Shown here one piece after another: positions 60,530-64,000 of a stretch of 64,000 nucleotides of DNA (positions are counted from its first letter, which is position 1; each line of letters opens with the position of its first letter). Made by a program: the position numbers and the translations under genes. The stretch is from NCBI RefSeq assembly GCF_002105155.1, contig NW_019028994.1:620001-684000 (forward strand). Reading direction: 5' to 3'. The notes beneath the pieces were generated by a model. The model made no database searches, was not told where the DNA came from, and was given only the letters and a program-made list of their open reading frames with translations. Source of the DNA: Lobosporangium transversale (taxonomy: Eukaryota > Mortierellomycota > Mortierellomycetes > Mortierellales > Mortierellaceae).

Positions 60530-62493
60530 ATGGCCAACAATACACTGAGCGTTCCTTCGCTCGAGACGCTCCATCCAGAGCCAAAGATCTCTCGTCGCGC
60601 GCCAAATCGCTCGACCCCTAGCGAAAAGCCACAGACATCCATCCTTCATCGTCTCCGAAAATCATCTAGTAAGCAATTAAAGCAGCAGCAACAACAACGA
60701 CAGCCTCAGGATCACCAATCTTCTCAGGTACAGCACACACACCTTCTAGTCAGACCTCCACCACTGGACCTGAATAAATCCACAGATACCTCCCCTACTA
60801 TGGCTCAATCCTCTCTTCCTTCTGCACCATGCTCACCTGCCTCATCCATCTCCTTCAACTCCTCTTCTTCTTCTTCTCCTTCTTCTTCATCTTCAGACCT
60901 GCACGAGAATCTTGAAAGTCACGAACATGACCATGCCCATGACAATGCCCATGGATCATCGCGTCGATCATCCAAAGACTCGACCTCGTCTCAGTCCTCT
61001 ACCGTCCCACGCACTTCATCCCATGGAAACTCTTTGGCCCGTTTGAAGCAATCATTCTCTTTGAAGGTGAAAGGCCGACGCGTCGGAACTGATCCTGAAC
61101 CCTCCCCTGCCTCTGACCCTGTCCCCATTCCTATTGTTACTTCTACTTCTACTTCTACAACTACCACTACTATCGTTCGCAATAGTAGTAAAACTGGCGC
61201 AACGGAGAAAGCCCCTTTACCGATCACTATGAAGGCTAGCAACCAGGCTTCTCCAACGGTCGATTCATTCTCTAGAAAGAAGAGCACTCTGAAGCGATGG
61301 CAAAACAGAGGTGCAACCAAATTAAAAGATTGGTTGCATATTCAGCAACATCCTTATCCTAATGATCAAAACCAAAGCCAAAACCAAGGTCAAGGTCAAG
61401 GTCAACACCACCGACATCACCTCGTTCGCCACCCCTCGCGACGCGAGACTCCCTCGTTTGCACCACCACTAACACCACCCTCATCACCCTCTCTCCGCCC
61501 GGTCATTGGTACTGATAACAACAGCAAGGAAATTGTTGATGAACAGATCAATATCGTTGCACAAGAGCCCGAATTCTTGGATACACATTTGCTCTCACCC
61601 AATGTAGAAATCCCAACAGCCACCATTGAAGGAATGTTTGCTCTTCAGACCGTTTCGCAGGACGAAAATCATGCTCATGATCTCAACAACCACGTCACCA
61701 ATGATAACGACGACACCGTCCCGGTTCATCGCCGTACATCATCATCCGACCGTCCATTATTCGCTTATTCTTCTCATTATCAATCTGCACAAGAGTACCA
61801 ACGCACTCATCGCCGTCGACGTAGTGACATTGGCCCCTCATTGTCTCACAAGAAAGTATCTGCCTCTGTGGCGGCAGCAGGACCAGGCCGTATCCCACCT
61901 CGATCCTCATCCTTACCCCGTTCATTTGGTCCGAGAAGAAGTAGCTCCCATAATTTGCCTACTTTGAACAAAACCAGGGCATCACAATCAATCTCAACCG
62001 AACATCACAAAGATAATGACATCGAGCACTCTATTCATGATCAAGATGATTACTTAGATGAGTCTGATCCATACAATCAGATATATCCACAAAGTACTAC
62101 CATCCTGGAAGACGTTCTCGAAGACAATGTTGAAGAACAGGAACTGGGATCAGAACTACGACTGAAGCTGCAGGAACAGGAGCCGGCCCTTTGTCTCGAA
62201 TACCCTTCAGAAACTGTTGCCCTTGAGCAAGTCATAGTTGAGCCAATCACACCACCATCAGACCAACGGGTAGTAACTGTCGACGACTTGCTGGATCAAG
62301 TTGACGAGCATCTGAAACACAATGTGGCTCAACAACTCCATAGAATGGCCCATCCACCCCATCGTCGTCGTCTACATGTTCGTTCACTCCCTAGGCGTCA
62401 ACTATGGGCAAAATTGGAGCTGAAACGTCGCGAAAAGAAAAACTGCAAGGCTTCAAAGAGCCAAGGTAATATACATTTACAAATTGTTACGGA

Positions 62494-62527
<34 letters not shown>

Positions 62528-63283
62528 GTATACTGTTTAATTAATAATGACTATATAACCTTCACTTTATTATTAGACATGAAATCCCCAAGGAGCCTAC
62601 AGATAATCAAAAAGATCCAAATCAACGCAACATCAGAGAAGGAGGAAGAGGAGGACGCGAACAGCGATAGTGATTCGCTGGAGATGTTATCTGTTGGATC
62701 CTCATCCTCTCAGAGTGATGTAGAATCAACCATGTTTGAGTTATTCAGGGCCATCGATGAGGCCATAGACGAGACTTCCGATACCTCTTTTAGTCTGTCT
62801 TCAAGCGACGATGACGGTGAAGACCAAGAAGAGGACCAAGACTATGCACATGGCCATGGACACATAGAGTCGATGATGGATCCAGATGACGACAACGACA
62901 ACGACTACGACTATGACTATGACTATGACTACGAGAGGATGGATCGTTCTTTTTGGTCATCTTCATCTTGTACACTTCATGATGCAGTACTACCTGAAAC
63001 AGAGCAAGCAGCGAAAATGACGGATCTCACAACGATAACAACAACAACAAGAGATGATGATGAACCTCTCCTTTCAAGAAAAAAAGGTGAACATCATTCT
63101 TTGGTTGTGGCCACGACTAACAACAACAATAGCAGTAACTCTCGAGGCATTGTGATCGGTACTCTCGAATCTATGTATCCAACGACCAGTACTCGGTGGT
63201 GTCGCCAGTCTGGACCATGCACCCTTGCTGTCATTGACTTTTGGTCCACAGAGCCCCACTTGAAAGAGCCGTTGGGTCTTTAA
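60530..63283 (+). CDS. large intrinsically disordered protein, function unknown (about 880 aa)
   Basis: Two exons (60530-62465 and 62577-63283) around a 111-nt GT-AG intron that happens to be in frame and stop-free, so the unspliced frame is also open. The protein is dominated by low complexity: Gln runs (QLKQQQQQRQPQ), Ser runs, His-rich segments (HDHAHDNAHGSS), and acidic clusters including an alternating Asp/Tyr tract near residue 775. A basic patch (KKSTLKRWQNRGATKLKDW) and a segment predicted helical (VDDLLDQVDEHLKHNVAQQLHRM) followed by an Arg/Lys-rich stretch are the only ordered-looking parts. I recognise no domain. It could be a signalling scaffold or regulator. The start is the first ATG of the open frame. 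Confidence 0.7.
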
Positions 63284-63820
63284 AAAAAAAAAAAAAAAAA
63301 AAAAAAGCAACAAAGTAATAAATTATACCTCCGTTTTTTTTTTTTTTTTTTTTTTTTTTTCTTTTTCTTTTACAAAGATTATATTAGCTTTCTGGACCTT
63401 TAATTCCCATCCCACGCTCTTCGGAACGCATCTACTGAGGCTTTTTTTATTTTTTTTTATTTTTTTTTATTTTTATTTCCTTTGATCAGTTGCAATGATA
63501 AATCTCGTATTCGCGACAGAAGAAAAAAAAAAAAAAAAAAGGAAAAGAAAAAAAGCTGATCGCGATCAGCTTGAAGATGGCATGTGGTTCTCACACGGCA
63601 ACGACATACATGCTTTGTTTCGTAAAATACCCATATTTTTTTTTTTTTTTTTTTTTTTCTTGCTTTTATTTTCTCTTTCTTTCGTTTCATTTCATCTTTT
63701 TCACATTGCACATAACTCGAACAATTAACTACAAGAACAACAGTAATAAAAAAAAAAAGGAAATATACATATAAAAATGTGTCATGGTGAGTTTACGGCG
63801 TCAATAAATAAAAAAAAAGT
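63284..63820. other. 3' flank rich in homopolymers and A/T runs
   Basis: About 540 bp with A25 at 63282-63306, T24 at about 63336-63360, A18 at about 63523-63540 and T22 at about 63637-63658. Only low-complexity ORFs occur. Confidence 0.5.
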
Positions 63821-64000
63821 TCAGTAACTAGAGTAAAAGTAAAAGCATTGGACTAAATGAGATCGATTGGAATCTTTCTGTGGGTTATAAAACACACACA
63901 AGCTACTCCCAAACAAATTTACTGCCGTCGAAACGGTTGCAGCTTGCCCATCAATGTAGATCTGGTTAGGAATACCCGTCATGGCTATTGCTCAATCGGC
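63821..64000 (-). CDS. possible last exon of a leftward gene cut by the window edge
   Basis: On the minus strand an open frame ends with TGA at 63821-63823. It runs up to an ATG at 63982, with an in-frame stop further upstream at about 63993. The encoded peptide (IPNQIYIDGQAATVSTAVNLF) has ordinary coding composition, unlike the flanking DNA, and an AATAG acceptor-like site precedes it. It may be the terminal exon of a gene starting beyond 64000, or chance. Family not recognised. Confidence 0.25.

Noticed and set aside
1..64000. tRNA or rRNA genes
   Set aside because: I looked for GGTTCRA-type arm sequences with flanking stems and for rRNA-like GC-rich blocks and found none that could be supported by eye.

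Overview
The window looks like a chromosome segment from an early-diverging filamentous fungus, most likely a Mortierella-type species (Mortierellomycotina). The genes are intron-rich with GT-AG introns, and most introns carry a long A or T homopolymer. The gene mix also fits: NACHT-pentapeptide-WD40 NLR-like proteins, a Crinkler (CRN) effector gene, a DIRS-type retroelement, a STELLO/DUF288 protein and a tandem coronin-7/POD-1. The species call is inferred from gene content, not from a database match.

Layout. 1-3.0 kb is a repeat zone: an unidentified gene relic, an internally deleted DIRS-like element (886-2268) with inverted terminal repeats and an internal complementary region, and a 177-bp inverted-repeat (MITE-like) element. 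3.3-9.3 kb holds an intact two-exon NLR-like gene of 1983 aa. 9.7-33.6 kb is a conserved housekeeping block: a CECR5/HDHD5-type HAD hydrolase, an ammonium transporter, a secreted multicopper oxidase, cytosolic NADP-isocitrate dehydrogenase, a small secreted Cys-rich protein, AP-3 delta adaptin, pyruvate kinase and a STELLO-like Golgi glycosyltransferase. 33.6-36.4 kb is gene-free.

36.4-46.4 kb is the most unusual part. A second copy of the NLR-like gene is cut in its NACHT domain near 39292 and resumes in the middle of its WD40 array near 44929. About 1.8 kb of the gene is replaced by a 5.6-kb cassette. The cassette carries an orphan ORF of about 235 codons, a convergent six-exon CRN gene (ubiquitin-like header, P-loop NTPase, PD-(D/E)XK-type nuclease) broken by three single-base losses, and a non-autonomous piggyBac element with TTAA duplications inserted about 100 bp upstream of the CRN start. 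The result is an NLR-like gene physically disrupted by an effector/toxin-type gene and by transposons.

47.3-56.1 kb returns to conserved genes on the minus strand: coronin-7/POD-1 and EFR3. 56.1-60.5 kb is a 4.4-kb gene-free stretch dense in microsatellites. 60.5-63.3 kb encodes a large, mostly disordered protein. A possible last exon of a leftward gene touches the right edge.

Exon limits were placed by hand from splice signals, reading-frame phase and family conservation. Most are phase-consistent, but none has been checked against transcripts.
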